Shown here piece after piece: positions 1-8,063 of a stretch of 64,000 bases of DNA (position 1 is the stretch's first letter; every line of letters starts with the position of its first letter). The stretch is from CAZWCE01 sp964632505 (GTDB lineage: Bacteria; Planctomycetota; Planctomycetia; Pirellulales; Thermoguttaceae), in the NCBI GenBank assembly GCA_964632505.1, contig CAZWCE010000007.1, forward strand, positions 1 through 64,000, written 5' to 3'. The translations under genes were made by a program, and so were the position numbers. The notes beneath the pieces were generated by a model that did not search any database, was not told the DNA's origin, and saw only the letters and a list, made by a program, of their open reading frames with translations.

Positions 1-79
1 GAGCCAATCGATCTCGACGACAAGGACTCATCAATCAGCCACTAAAATGTCGGAAGAACCTTTTTTCGAGAGGGGACCT

Positions 80-2161
80 CTAGAGCATTTCCTTGGGAAC
101 GAAGTGGTGCAGCAGACCTTCGAGCACCTTTTCTTCCCTGGCTCTTTCCACGACCTCCATCGCCTGCATCAGCTCCCCCTCATCGAGATGGGAGAGGATC
201 CACAATCGGTAAGCCTCACCGAGCATCCGTTGGACGGGTATCCACTCCGATGCTTCCGTGGTGTCCGCCTTGGGGAGATTCTCCGCTACGGAAGCCTTGG
301 TGAAATGGATCGTCCGCGATTGCGACGCCAATCGAGGCCAGGCCACCTCGGCGAGAATCGACTGGTCGGTGGCGGCATGAATCCGACGAACGGTTTCCAG
401 ATAATCTTCTCGGCGAAGCGATTCATCGAGCCACCGTCGAATCGCATCCTTGCGGGACTCCATGATAGCCAGCAACAAAGCCTTCCCCTGAAGCGATTCC
501 CCCTCGGTTCGAAACGCCGGCGGATCGGACGAAGCGTCTTGCTCCTGCCAGAGAACCTCCGCGAACCGGGGGGCGTTCCTTTTGATCGCCAAATCGAGCA
601 ACCAAACCGCCTTCCCGGCATCGGCAGGTTGGTGCTCCGTCGCGTTCCAGAGGAGTTGTCGGGCGTGTTCGTGCAGCAAACGAAGCTCCATTTCCACCGG
701 ATCGACCTTTTCGCCCAAATGTAGCTTTCGGACGGCATCCAATTGTTCGAAGGCCGCCTCATATCGCTGAACAATCATCAGCTCACGCACATAGCGATGA
801 CCGATCGTGAAGCAAAGCCGTTCCAAACGACGGTCCTGCGGAATCCGCTTCGAGGCCTCCTGAAAAACCTCCAACGCCTGCCGGTAACGTCCCTGCTCGG
901 CCAGATGCTTCATCCACTGGTAATAGATGTGGAGCTGATTCGCCCGAAACGTTTCGTACGAAGCGTCGAGCCGAAGCCCTTCGGCAAGCATCTCGGAAGC
1001 CTCATCGAATCGTTGCTCTTTCGAGGCGAGATGGATCGCCCAGTTGTTCAAGGTCGCCAACAGATTTCCCCACGCCGTTTCGCTTCGAGAATCCAAGTGC
1101 AACGCCTTGCAGTTCATTCGGGCGGAACAGGCGTATTGCTCCTGCGCCAAAGCGTCGACCCCTTGATTATAGTAGATGGTGGCGATCAACTGCACTTCGC
1201 TGATTTCTCGAAATGCGGAATCGTCTTCCGTCGAAGGCAAATTCCCCACGGTCCGATGCACCCCGCCGACCACATGTTCGAGTGCTTGCTCTCGTTTCAA
1301 CTTGTCGTGACGCACCTGAAACCACTCCGAGCAAGTCGTTTCCAGATCCATCCAGGTCTTGATCACCGGCATCGACGGCGATGTTTCCCGGAATTTGATA
1401 CGACTCAAGGCATGTCCCGGCGTCTCGAGTCCGCAAACCTCCAGCCCCATGCGATTGGCGATACAGTTGAACAATACCGTGGCGCTGACACAATTGTAAT
1501 TTCCCGAATCGAGCACTTCACGCAAGTCGGTGCATTGGATGTCATACTCTCCGGTGAGGATCTTCCGGTGCATGAATTCGAAGATGCCTCTCGCACGCTC
1601 CTCCGGGATGAGCGTTTCGCTACCGTGTTCCCGCAGTCGATCGAGGTGGCGTTCGAGACGATCTTCATAACGCCGTAACCGGATCGGGTCCGTTTCGCCT
1701 TGGCTGACGAGGGCGGCGCGAAAAGCGCTATGATCATCCCATTGCCCATCGGCGGCATCTTCCAGCAACCGTCGTTCCATCGGAGAAATACGGAAAACCA
1801 GCGCTCCCATGGAATCACGGAAATGCTTCTCCTCCGAAAAAGGAGCATCGAAAGAAACGAGGAAAGCATCTTCAGGGAGTGCCTTCAGGGACGGTTTCCC
1901 GGTGCTCAATCGCTCGAGACGAGAACCGAAGAGAAAATGAATGGTGGAAATAGGATCGGTCGCATCATGCGCGAAAGGCTCGACCCCCGACGTTTCGACG
2001 GCTTCCGGAGAAAAGGCAACACCCTCGCGAGGCATCGCGGCAAATAGAAGTCCGAGGAACAACCAAGGTAAAGCGGCTCGGATCACGACCGGTCGCTTTT
2101 CCGAGGCGTTTTGCCGACGAAACGGTGTCTTAATTGAGAATGAATCAGCAATGATCGCCAT
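80..2161 (-). CDS. Transglutaminase-like protein with C-terminal TPR-type repeats
   Basis: 693 residues. An N-terminal hydrophobic segment (about 27-43) suggests export or anchoring. The middle carries a transglutaminase-like core: Cys224 in NYNCVSATVLFNC, His250 in TPGHALSRI, and an acidic residue (Asp272 or Glu274) in TWMDLETT, in the Cys-His-Asp order of the papain-like transglutaminase fold. From about residue 320 to the end the chain is helical with TPR-like spacing. The family can be a cysteine protease, amidase or crosslinker; substrate is unknown. The start at 2161 has only a weak Shine-Dalgarno sequence. No co-directional gene lies close upstream. The fold is moderately sure, the function is not. 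Confidence 0.8.
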   Translation of the reverse strand: MAIIADSFSIKTPFRRQNASEKRPVVIRAALPWLFLGLLFAAMPREGVAFSPEAVETSGVEPFAHDATDPISTIHFLFGSRLERLSTGKPSLKALPEDAFLVSFDAPFSEEKHFRDSMGALVFRISPMERRLLEDAADGQWDDHSAFRAALVSQGETDPIRLRRYEDRLERHLDRLREHGSETLIPEERARGIFEFMHRKILTGEYDIQCTDLREVLDSGNYNCVSATVLFNCIANRMGLEVCGLETPGHALSRIKFRETSPSMPVIKTWMDLETTCSEWFQVRHDKLKREQALEHVVGGVHRTVGNLPSTEDDSAFREISEVQLIATIYYNQGVDALAQEQYACSARMNCKALHLDSRSETAWGNLLATLNNWAIHLASKEQRFDEASEMLAEGLRLDASYETFRANQLHIYYQWMKHLAEQGRYRQALEVFQEASKRIPQDRRLERLCFTIGHRYVRELMIVQRYEAAFEQLDAVRKLHLGEKVDPVEMELRLLHEHARQLLWNATEHQPADAGKAVWLLDLAIKRNAPRFAEVLWQEQDASSDPPAFRTEGESLQGKALLLAIMESRKDAIRRWLDESLRREDYLETVRRIHAATDQSILAEVAWPRLASQSRTIHFTKASVAENLPKADTTEASEWIPVQRMLGEAYRLWILSHLDEGELMQAMEVVERAREEKVLEGLLHHFVPKEML

Positions 2162-2780
2162 GATGGAAAATTTCCCGATTCGATTGCTTCTTGTGAACCT
2201 CGCATCCGTAGTGAACCGAGAGTGGCCATCGGAACCCCGGGTTGGCTGGGCAAAGGGCAGGAAATCGGACGGACACTACTTTTTGCGAGCATGAATCACC
2301 TTTTTCGGAAACGCCGTCTTCCGCTTCGCGGACCAACAGGTTTCCGTCCCGGCGATGTCACGCAATCGCAACATCCCTCCCGGAACAAAAAAAGCATAGG
2401 GTGAAAAAAGACTACAGGGAAGATGATTTGCAACTTTTCCGATTCCGAAGCAGGATCCAGTGTTGCCCTTGTGAGGATTGTAGGAATGAAAAGGCAACAA
2501 TTCCACGATAGAAATAGTACCGATCCCCTTGCATGAGGGAGGATCTCCGCCCTATCTTTTCTGGACATCGGGTATCTTGGCTCCTGTTCCGAGGCGGCTT
2601 TGTTCACAAAAACAGACATCTATTTCAGGCGACCGGTCGATCTCCTCACCACGGAATCATCCGCTTCAAAGTCATACTTCAACAGCAGAAACGGCTCGGA
2701 TCAAGAAGCCCGGCGCAAAAAAGCAGGCTGCCTGCTTCCAGACAGCCTCTTGGCGATGAGACCATGTTGAATCGCTCGCT
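2162..2780. other. Intergenic region, no gene seen
   Basis: About 620 bases between the transglutaminase-like gene and the YeeE pair. Only short open frames without ribosome sites or recognisable products are present. The one clear element is the minus-strand terminator at 2717-2737. Confidence 0.5.
2717..2737 (-). terminator. Rho-independent terminator of the YeeE/YedE pair
   Basis: On the minus strand AAGCAG, a 5-nt loop and CTGCTT form a stem that runs directly into a T tract. It lies 44 bases downstream of the second YeeE stop codon. Confidence 0.65.
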
Positions 2781-3311
2781 TCAAATGTTCCATTTTTCGA
2801 AAAGTGCAAACATCCCGAGGTAAAGAAGTGTAAGTGCGGCGATAACGATCCATGGCGACATCCCCAAGACACCGGGCAAAGTCAACTTCCCGAAATCCCC
2901 CCATTGCAGGAGATTATCCGCCAGAAAGGGCATCGCTTCGGCATAGAGGGCCGCTCCGACGAGCATGCCCAGTACGACCCAAAGGGCATGAAAACGTCCC
3001 GTCCCAACGGCTCCGACCGAGGTTCCGGGACAAAATCCCGCCCAGGCCCAACCGAAACCGAAGAGGAGACCTCCCACAATGTTCGCGCCCAACAACGTCG
3101 GTTTGATCTCCGATTGGATGAGGTCGAATCCGATCATCGCCTGAATTCCGATCATGCCGACGATAATCGCCGAGAGCATGAATTTCAAGATGGTCATATC
3201 GCGAAACAGCATCGCCCCGACCTGTTTCTCGAACCGGAGCACTCGGCCTTGCTGCAAACAGGCACCGAACAGTATTCCCGTGATCAAACCCAATACTTGT
3301 TCACCGGTCAT
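2781..3311 (-). CDS. YeeE/YedE-family sulfur transport protein, second half
   Basis: 176 residues, about four to five membrane segments. The family signature Cys motif GFCPGT sits near the middle. YeeE/YedE (TsuA-like) proteins move thiosulfate or related sulfur compounds across the inner membrane using conserved cysteines; in many bacteria the transporter is split in two genes, as here. Start chosen at ATG 3311 because AAGGAGG lies 6 nt upstream; it overlaps the end of the preceding half by 11 bases, so translation is probably coupled. The frame is open further upstream but lacks a ribosome site. The exact substrate is not visible. Confidence 0.88.
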   Translation of the reverse strand: MTGEQVLGLITGILFGACLQQGRVLRFEKQVGAMLFRDMTILKFMLSAIIVGMIGIQAMIGFDLIQSEIKPTLLGANIVGGLLFGFGWAWAGFCPGTSVGAVGTGRFHALWVVLGMLVGAALYAEAMPFLADNLLQWGDFGKLTLPGVLGMSPWIVIAALTLLYLGMFALFEKWNI

Positions 3312-3843
3312 CGCGAGCCTCCTTCCGATAGGTGAAATAGGCGACGAGCACTCCGCCTCCGAAGAACCCCGCCATGGCAAGAAATCCGCTAATCGAAAGT
3401 TGCATGAGACCGCTCAAACCGTGTCCGCTGGGGCAACCTCCGGCAAGGCGAGCGCCGAACATCGCCACGACCCCACCGAGAAAAGCTCCCAGGGCACGAA
3501 ACGCCTTGCCGTTGCCGAATCGTTCTTTCCAAATAGGAGGGACGTTTTCGACACGAAACTCGCGTTCCACAACGCTGGTCAGCAAGGCTCCCCCGAGGAT
3601 GCCGACCACCAACATGAATTGCCAGTTCACTTCGACGCCTTTTTCCCGGTAATACTCGTTGGAAGCCACATGCTCGGGAACGATCGTTTTTTCTACCAAC
3701 CCCGCCGCTCGGACAAACGTCGTCGAGGCCCCCAGGTACTTCGACGTCGAAAGTACATTCGTAGAAACGTACACCGAGAGCACTGCGATCACTCCCACGG
3801 CAGCCCCGGCGAGGTAAGGACGTCGGGAATTTTTTTCCCCCAT
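3301..3843 (-). CDS. YeeE/YedE-family sulfur transport protein, first half
   Basis: 180 residues, hydrophobic, with an N-terminal membrane segment and the motif GGCPSGHG, the counterpart of the Cys motif in its partner. The pair probably assembles one transporter for thiosulfate or another reduced sulfur species. Start chosen at ATG 3843 because GGAGGAG lies just upstream; the in-frame ATG 15 bases earlier lacks this spacing. Cotranscribed with the second half. Thioredoxin lies upstream on the same strand but is separated by a strong terminator. Confidence 0.87.
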   Translation of the reverse strand: MGEKNSRRPYLAGAAVGVIAVLSVYVSTNVLSTSKYLGASTTFVRAAGLVEKTIVPEHVASNEYYREKGVEVNWQFMLVVGILGGALLTSVVEREFRVENVPPIWKERFGNGKAFRALGAFLGGVVAMFGARLAGGCPSGHGLSGLMQLSISGFLAMAGFFGGGVLVAYFTYRKEARDDR

Positions 3844-3980
3844 GACTCCTCCTTCCATGTGTTTCGAGACCGTTGCCTCTCAAGCGGAGTGCCCCCCGTC
3901 GACGGGAAGGGGGTTCTTCGCCGAGTGGGGGGCACCTCTCGAAAGGACTCGATCTAGTGAATTAGCATGTAAAATAATGA

Positions 3981-4015
3981 GAAACAAAAACAGGAGAGGT
4001 CAATCCCTCTCCTGT
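3981..4015 (-). terminator. Rho-independent terminator of trxA
   Basis: Perfect 10-bp stem (3990-3999 with 4006-4015) and a 6-nt loop, followed on the minus strand by a T-rich tract. It lies about 70 bases downstream of the thioredoxin stop. Confidence 0.85.
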
Positions 4016-4081
4016 CGATAGCGAAAGCCTGCGTCTACCTGGACGCCGATCGCTGTAAAAATCTTTCGGTTTCAACGATCC

Positions 4082-4408
4082 TCAAGATGCGAGCCGATCG
4101 ATCTCGGAATTCAACTGTTCTTCCGACATCAACCCCGCCGAACGAGAAACCATCTCCCCATCTTTGAAAAAGATGAGGGTGGGGATACTGTCGATGCCGT
4201 ACTTTCCGGCCACATCGGCCAATTCATCCACGTTCACTTTCGCGATGGTGATCTTGCCGTTCTGCTTTTCCGCGACCGTCTCCAGGATCGGCGCCAATTG
4301 ACGGCAAGGACCACACCATGTGGCGAAGAAATCCACCAGAACGGTTCCCGATCCGGTCACTTCTTCAAACTGTTCGGCACTACTGATCGCTTTCACATTT
4401 TCAGCCAT
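4082..4408 (-). CDS. trxA: Thioredoxin
   Basis: 108 residues, the usual length for thioredoxin 1. The redox site WCGPC is at residues 31-35 after the VDFFAT strand, and the cis-proline loop appears as DSIPTLIFF. It reduces disulfides in cytoplasmic proteins using electrons from thioredoxin reductase, which is not in this window. ATG 4408 has AAGGAG 8 nt upstream. Expressed on its own: a strong terminator follows, and the upstream region holds several inverted repeats that may be regulatory. Confidence 0.96.
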   Translation of the reverse strand: MAENVKAISSAEQFEEVTGSGTVLVDFFATWCGPCRQLAPILETVAEKQNGKITIAKVNVDELADVAGKYGIDSIPTLIFFKDGEMVSRSAGLMSEEQLNSEIDRLAS

Positions 4409-4978
4409 TTCACTACTCCTTAATAGGTGATTCGCTCAATTCGGTTCCGTAAAAAGTACCTTGCTTCATGTCTTTTATTCTTTCATGATCGGGGATCGAT
4501 CATTTTTTTCAAGGCACGCCTGCGGTGAAAAACGTGTTGCAAACTTCGTGCCAAACAAACATGGAGCAGCGCAAATACTTGCGCCAAAAGGGGTTATGAT
4601 GCACAGAAAAACATGGAATAATTCGAGAATAATATGACTACCCCAGCACTGCAATTGCATTGCAATGCTCTTTCGCAAGGTTCAGGCGTTTTTCGAAGAC
4701 GCCCTCTCGGCCGTCGATACCATACGGCATCCGCGGGATGAGACGGAAAGAACGGCCCCAACCAGTGCGCAAAGCAGGAAACGGACCGTCATGCGCGACT
4801 TTTGATGGCCGACGTGCCGCGACAAGAAAGGGAATAGGATCGAACTTCTAAGAAAGACCGCTGCCGCTCGATGTCGAGACGGTCTCCCGTCCAACGGCGG
4901 CATGCGTTTCAGTTCCCTAAGAAATCGTTTGCCGGCATCGTGAAAGGATCATGGCATCCAGAAACCATATCTTTTGCG
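4409..4978. other. Intergenic region with clustered inverted repeats
   Basis: 570 bases without a supported gene. Four inverted repeats lie within about 185 bases upstream of trxA: ATGATCG/CGATCAT (4485-4503), GGCACG/CGTGCC (about 4513-4551), GCGCAA-atac-TTGCGC (4569-4584) and the perfect palindrome GCATTGCAATGC (4657-4668). Nothing notable was seen from 4670 to 4978. Confidence 0.5.
4485..4509 (+). terminator. Orphan terminator-like hairpin
   Basis: A 7-bp stem (ATGATCG/CGATCAT) with a 5-nt loop is followed by seven T on the plus strand. No plus-strand gene precedes it; on the minus strand it would sit in the trxA leader without a T tract. Confidence 0.4.
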
Positions 4979-6664
4979 TCATTGACCGTTCCGTTCGGTC
5001 ACATCGGACGCCTTGAGCACCTTCGGTTGCGGAAACGAGAGAGGAGAGCCCGTCGGCTCCGGAGCATCCACCCGAAATTTCGCTTGCCCGAAATCTTCGG
5101 CTTGAAATTCCTCGTCCTTCGTACCGGTTTGCTCCTCGTTTTGTTCTTTCTCCCGGCCCCCCGAGAGTGCCGCCGATTGATGATCCTGCATCTTGCCCAG
5201 GCGTTCATGGAATTGCGCCGGTTGGCGAATCGCTTCAAGATAGGCTTTCAGCTCCAAATTGTCCGGTTCCAGGTTTTTCCATTCTTGGAGGACGGGAACG
5301 GCTTCCTCGAGCTGCCCGTTGGAAAGGAGAACCACCGAAAGCCATCGCAAGCACAGAACGTCTTCGCATCCTCCGACATAAGCGCTTTGCAGGTAGCCCA
5401 GCGCAGCCTTCCATTCCTTCCGGACGGCATGGCAGGCCCCCAGCATCACGTCCTTGATGAGCATCTTCTCTTTCGAATCTCGGAACATCCGTTCGACCAG
5501 TTCCAGTGCTTCCTTCTCCCGACCGAGACTGACATAAAGATCGAGGAGCTTCCGCATCAGCGCCCGCGGTGCTTCTTCGAGCACGACGCATTCCTCCAGA
5601 ATCCGGCAAGCTGCTTCCGGCTGCCCGGTGAGTTGCAGCAACATGCACAAGCAGGAAACGGCGACTTCCTTCACGTTGCATCCATGCCAGACTTCGAGCA
5701 TCACTTGCCCGTGATTCACCGCCGTATGCAAGGCGCGGATCGCCAGCTCATGCTTCTTCAAACGCTGCATGTAGCTGGCCATGAGAGTGAGCAACTGGAG
5801 ATCGAGAGGGAATTTCTCCAGAGCATCGATCGCATACTGCAATTGATGATCGACCAGATTGGGAACGTGGTCGAAGGTGGAAAGCAGTCCATAATACGCT
5901 TCGAGAATCTGGGGGTCGTCATTCGATTCGGCGATCACCTGCAGATAGGTCTGGCGAGAGGCGGCGTATTCACGAAGTTCCTGCAGTGCCTCGGCCTTTT
6001 CCAGCAAGGAACCGAATTTCACTTCGGGAAATTCATACCGCTGCGGCATCTCCTCTTGCAATTGGGCCAGGAACAAATGTCGCCGTGCCCGCTGTTGCAT
6101 ATACTCGGGATCTTGCAATCGGGCGTCACAAAGGATTCGCCCGGGAGCGACATCGCTACCGACCCCGGCCGTTTCCATGGACGGACGGAGGGTTTCGCGG
6201 ATCCTTCCGGCAAACCGCAGACTCTTACGAAGCGGCATCAAACGCAGATCGATCTTCTGCTGAAGGGCTGCGTCCTTTTTCTGGGAAGGGGCGTTGAGCA
6301 CGAGGTAATAGCAGGAATCGCCGGCCGCTTCCTGCAAGAGGAAATCGACAAGCCCTTGGCTGGTTTCCGGCTCCAACTCCTCGCCGGCATTGAGCCAGAG
6401 AATCCAGTTGAGCGAATCGTCCTTTTCCATCTCCCCGAGACAAGCATTTCGGGCCTTGGCATAATCGTCGTCGAAGTCACCTTCGATCACCTCCGCGCCC
6501 CATTCCCCGGCAATCCTCACCGAGTCGTCCTGAGAACCCAAATCGTAAACGATCACTCGAGAGGTGATACCCTGAAGGCTTTTGAAAGTCTTCGGGAGAT
6601 GCTCTGCATCATCTTGGGTCAACAACGCCACGGCCAATCGGTTTCGGGAAGAATGCGCACTCAT
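4979..6664 (-). CDS. GT2-like glycosyltransferase fused to TPR repeats
   Basis: 561 residues. The first ~100 form a GT-A nucleotide-binding start (RLAVALLTQDDAEHLP, VIVYDLGSQDDSV, GDFDDDYAKARN), as in SunS/family-2 transferases. At the usual metal-binding DxD position the chain reads WLNAGEEL, so the canonical aspartates are not there. Residues ~230-500 are TPR-like helical repeats; the tail is charged and low in complexity. The likely role is protein or glycan glycosylation, or a non-catalytic scaffold. ATG 6664 was chosen over a GTG 12 bases upstream; neither has a strong ribosome site. A strong minus-strand terminator lies about 200 bases upstream. Confidence 0.82.
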   Translation of the reverse strand: MSAHSSRNRLAVALLTQDDAEHLPKTFKSLQGITSRVIVYDLGSQDDSVRIAGEWGAEVIEGDFDDDYAKARNACLGEMEKDDSLNWILWLNAGEELEPETSQGLVDFLLQEAAGDSCYYLVLNAPSQKKDAALQQKIDLRLMPLRKSLRFAGRIRETLRPSMETAGVGSDVAPGRILCDARLQDPEYMQQRARRHLFLAQLQEEMPQRYEFPEVKFGSLLEKAEALQELREYAASRQTYLQVIAESNDDPQILEAYYGLLSTFDHVPNLVDHQLQYAIDALEKFPLDLQLLTLMASYMQRLKKHELAIRALHTAVNHGQVMLEVWHGCNVKEVAVSCLCMLLQLTGQPEAACRILEECVVLEEAPRALMRKLLDLYVSLGREKEALELVERMFRDSKEKMLIKDVMLGACHAVRKEWKAALGYLQSAYVGGCEDVLCLRWLSVVLLSNGQLEEAVPVLQEWKNLEPDNLELKAYLEAIRQPAQFHERLGKMQDHQSAALSGGREKEQNEEQTGTKDEEFQAEDFGQAKFRVDAPEPTGSPLSFPQPKVLKASDVTERNGQ

Positions 6665-6860
6665 GACTTCTCTCACATGGATTTCTCAGGATTCGGGGTT
6701 CCGCGAATGTTCGCCTGTCGACAGAGGATCCCTTGAGGCACCGTGGGAACACTCCTCGAATACGGCACTGCTTCACTTATCGGAAAAAATTGCCGCGGCA
6801 GTCAATGTTTTCAGGAGCACCGGCGCGAAGAGGCGGGAAAACCATCCCAGAGAGGGGAAG

Positions 6861-6894
6861 AAAAAGGAGGGCCCGCCCGAGAGGCTCGGGCGGG
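6861..6894 (-). terminator. Rho-independent terminator after the candidate ncRNA
   Basis: Perfect 10-bp GC-rich stem (6872-6881 with 6885-6894) with a 3-nt loop. On the minus strand it is followed after a short spacer by TTTTTCTT. No minus-strand protein gene precedes it, which points to an RNA transcript or an attenuator. Confidence 0.7.
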
Positions 6895-7100
6895 AAAGGG
6901 GTAGGTGCATGAGGGTAAGCGTGACGACAAAAGGAGGGCCACATCGTGGATTTGCCGTCAAGGGGTCAGAGGGAGGAATCGAGGACCCCGTTGCTTACCC
7001 TACCACAAGGAGTGGTATTCGGTGGGAGAGAGACACCATGTTGCCATCATTCACATGCACAATGGATGCCAAAATGTCGCCGATCTCTCCATTACTTCCA
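6861..7100 (-). ncRNA. Candidate structured noncoding RNA with three-way junction
   Basis: Read on the minus strand, the closing stem pairs 6993-7000 with 6913-6920 (GCTTACCC/GGGTAAGC). Inside are two adjacent arms, 6984-6989 with 6962-6967 (GACCCC/GGGGTC) and 6956-6960 with 6922-6926 (CGTCA/TGACG, capped by a CCAC/GTGG hairpin at 6939-6949). Only five bases remain unpaired at the junction. A sigma70-like promoter lies just upstream (7107-7136) and a terminator just downstream, giving a transcript of roughly 240 nt. I do not recognise SRP, 6S, tmRNA, RNase P or a known riboswitch. A 16-codon open frame (7101-7051) begins at the predicted transcript start. Alternatively this is a leader/attenuator for the GT2-TPR gene downstream. 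Confidence 0.55.
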
Positions 7101-7106
7101 TAAATC

Positions 7107-7136
7107 ATTATAGAACAAAGGCTTAGAGAAAATCAA
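7107..7136 (-). promoter_or_regulatory. Sigma70-like promoter of the candidate ncRNA
   Basis: On the minus strand TTGATT (7136-7131), an 18-nt spacer and a perfect TATAAT (7112-7107). The predicted start is near 7100. Confidence 0.6.
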
Positions 7137-7146
7137 CAATGACCGG

Positions 7147-7177
7147 AGGCAACAGCATCTCCATGAGAATGTTGCCT
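7147..7177. promoter_or_regulatory. Strong inverted repeat upstream of the ncRNA promoter
   Basis: AGGCAACA (7147-7154) pairs perfectly with TGTTGCCT (7170-7177), with an inner TCTC/GAGA stem around a CAT loop. It ends 10 bases upstream of the -35 element and has no T tract, so an operator or a structured RNA is more likely than a terminator. From 7178 to 7429 nothing else was recognised. Confidence 0.4.
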
Positions 7178-7429
7178 AAGACCATCATTCCTTGCTGAGG
7201 AAGTTGACAAAAAAGAACAAATGGAGCCCCCTGCTGGCGACGGAACCATTCACTCCGGCAAATCGAAGCCGGTATTTTCTCTGTAACCATTTACGAAACA
7301 AGAGTTTCCATAAAATCAGGTCCAATTTTCTTCCAATACGGCCAGAAACCATGGTTGGACGGTCCTCGCTCAATGTCATACTGAGATGACGTTCTCTTCG
7401 AAGCATCCAAAGGACCCCCTCAAGGAATC

Positions 7430-8047
7430 ATGACAACCAAGACACGAGAGTTTCTGATCGTCGCCTTTTACACCAAAGCCACCCCTTATGAGGAAGAAAT
7501 CCTCCATTTGAAGGCCGATCTCTCGCATTGGGACCTTCCCCATCGCATCGAGAAATACCCCAATCGGGGGAGTTGGGTCCTGAATTGTGGTTGGAAACCG
7601 GTATTTCTGGACAAAATGCTTCTGGAGTCGGACGGCAAGAACCTGCTCTATCTCGATGCCGACGCCCGAATCCGACGCAATCCGGAGCTCGCAGCAACGT
7701 TCCAGGGGGATCTTGCCGTCTATCACCGAAACGGAGAACTCCTCTCGGGGACGTTGCTTCTGCACAGCAATCCCCGGACCCGACAACTGGTCCGTCGTTG
7801 GTGTCGAAGCCAAGAACGTCGTCGATGGAATTGGGATCAACAGGTCCTCGACGATGTACTGAAAGCAGACCGGCGAGCGAATCGACCGCTCAACGTCGAA
7901 CCGCTCCCGGCCTCCTATGTGAAGATATTCGATCGGATGCCTCAGGTCGGGCAGCCTGTCATCGAACACATGCAAGCGAGTCGGCGATTCAAAAAGTCAG
8001 TCCATCTTTCCGAGCCGCCGAATCGAAAAATGCCATACCCGCAATAG
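7430..8047 (+). CDS. Putative DxD glycosyltransferase
   Basis: 205 residues, no signal peptide. A GT-A type metal/nucleotide-sugar site is visible as LLYLDADARIRR (Asp76 and Asp78), after a beta strand and a conserved-looking GSWVLNCGWKPVFL segment; WNWDQQVLDDVL near 132-143 resembles the acceptor-side motif of nucleotide-diphospho-sugar transferases. Probably a cytoplasmic enzyme acting on a sugar or glycan; donor and acceptor are unknown. ATG 7430 has AAGGA 5 nt upstream. It converges with the next gene, leaving 16 bases between stops. It lies near the GT2-TPR gene, but on the opposite strand. Confidence 0.75.
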   Translation: MTTKTREFLIVAFYTKATPYEEEILHLKADLSHWDLPHRIEKYPNRGSWVLNCGWKPVFLDKMLLESDGKNLLYLDADARIRRNPELAATFQGDLAVYHRNGELLSGTLLLHSNPRTRQLVRRWCRSQERRRWNWDQQVLDDVLKADRRANRPLNVEPLPASYVKIFDRMPQVGQPVIEHMQASRRFKKSVHLSEPPNRKMPYPQ

Positions 8048-8063
8048 TGTTTCCGAGTGTCCA

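Noticed and set aside
2190..2290. Possible reverse-orientation copy of the dispersed repeat
   Set aside because: Only GGTTC and GGATGCGA are shared; the left end and the tail do not match well enough.
4871..6736. Long open frame on the plus strand opposite the GT2-TPR gene
   Set aside because: The minus-strand protein has recognisable domains; the plus-strand frame has no domain, ribosome site or sensible composition.
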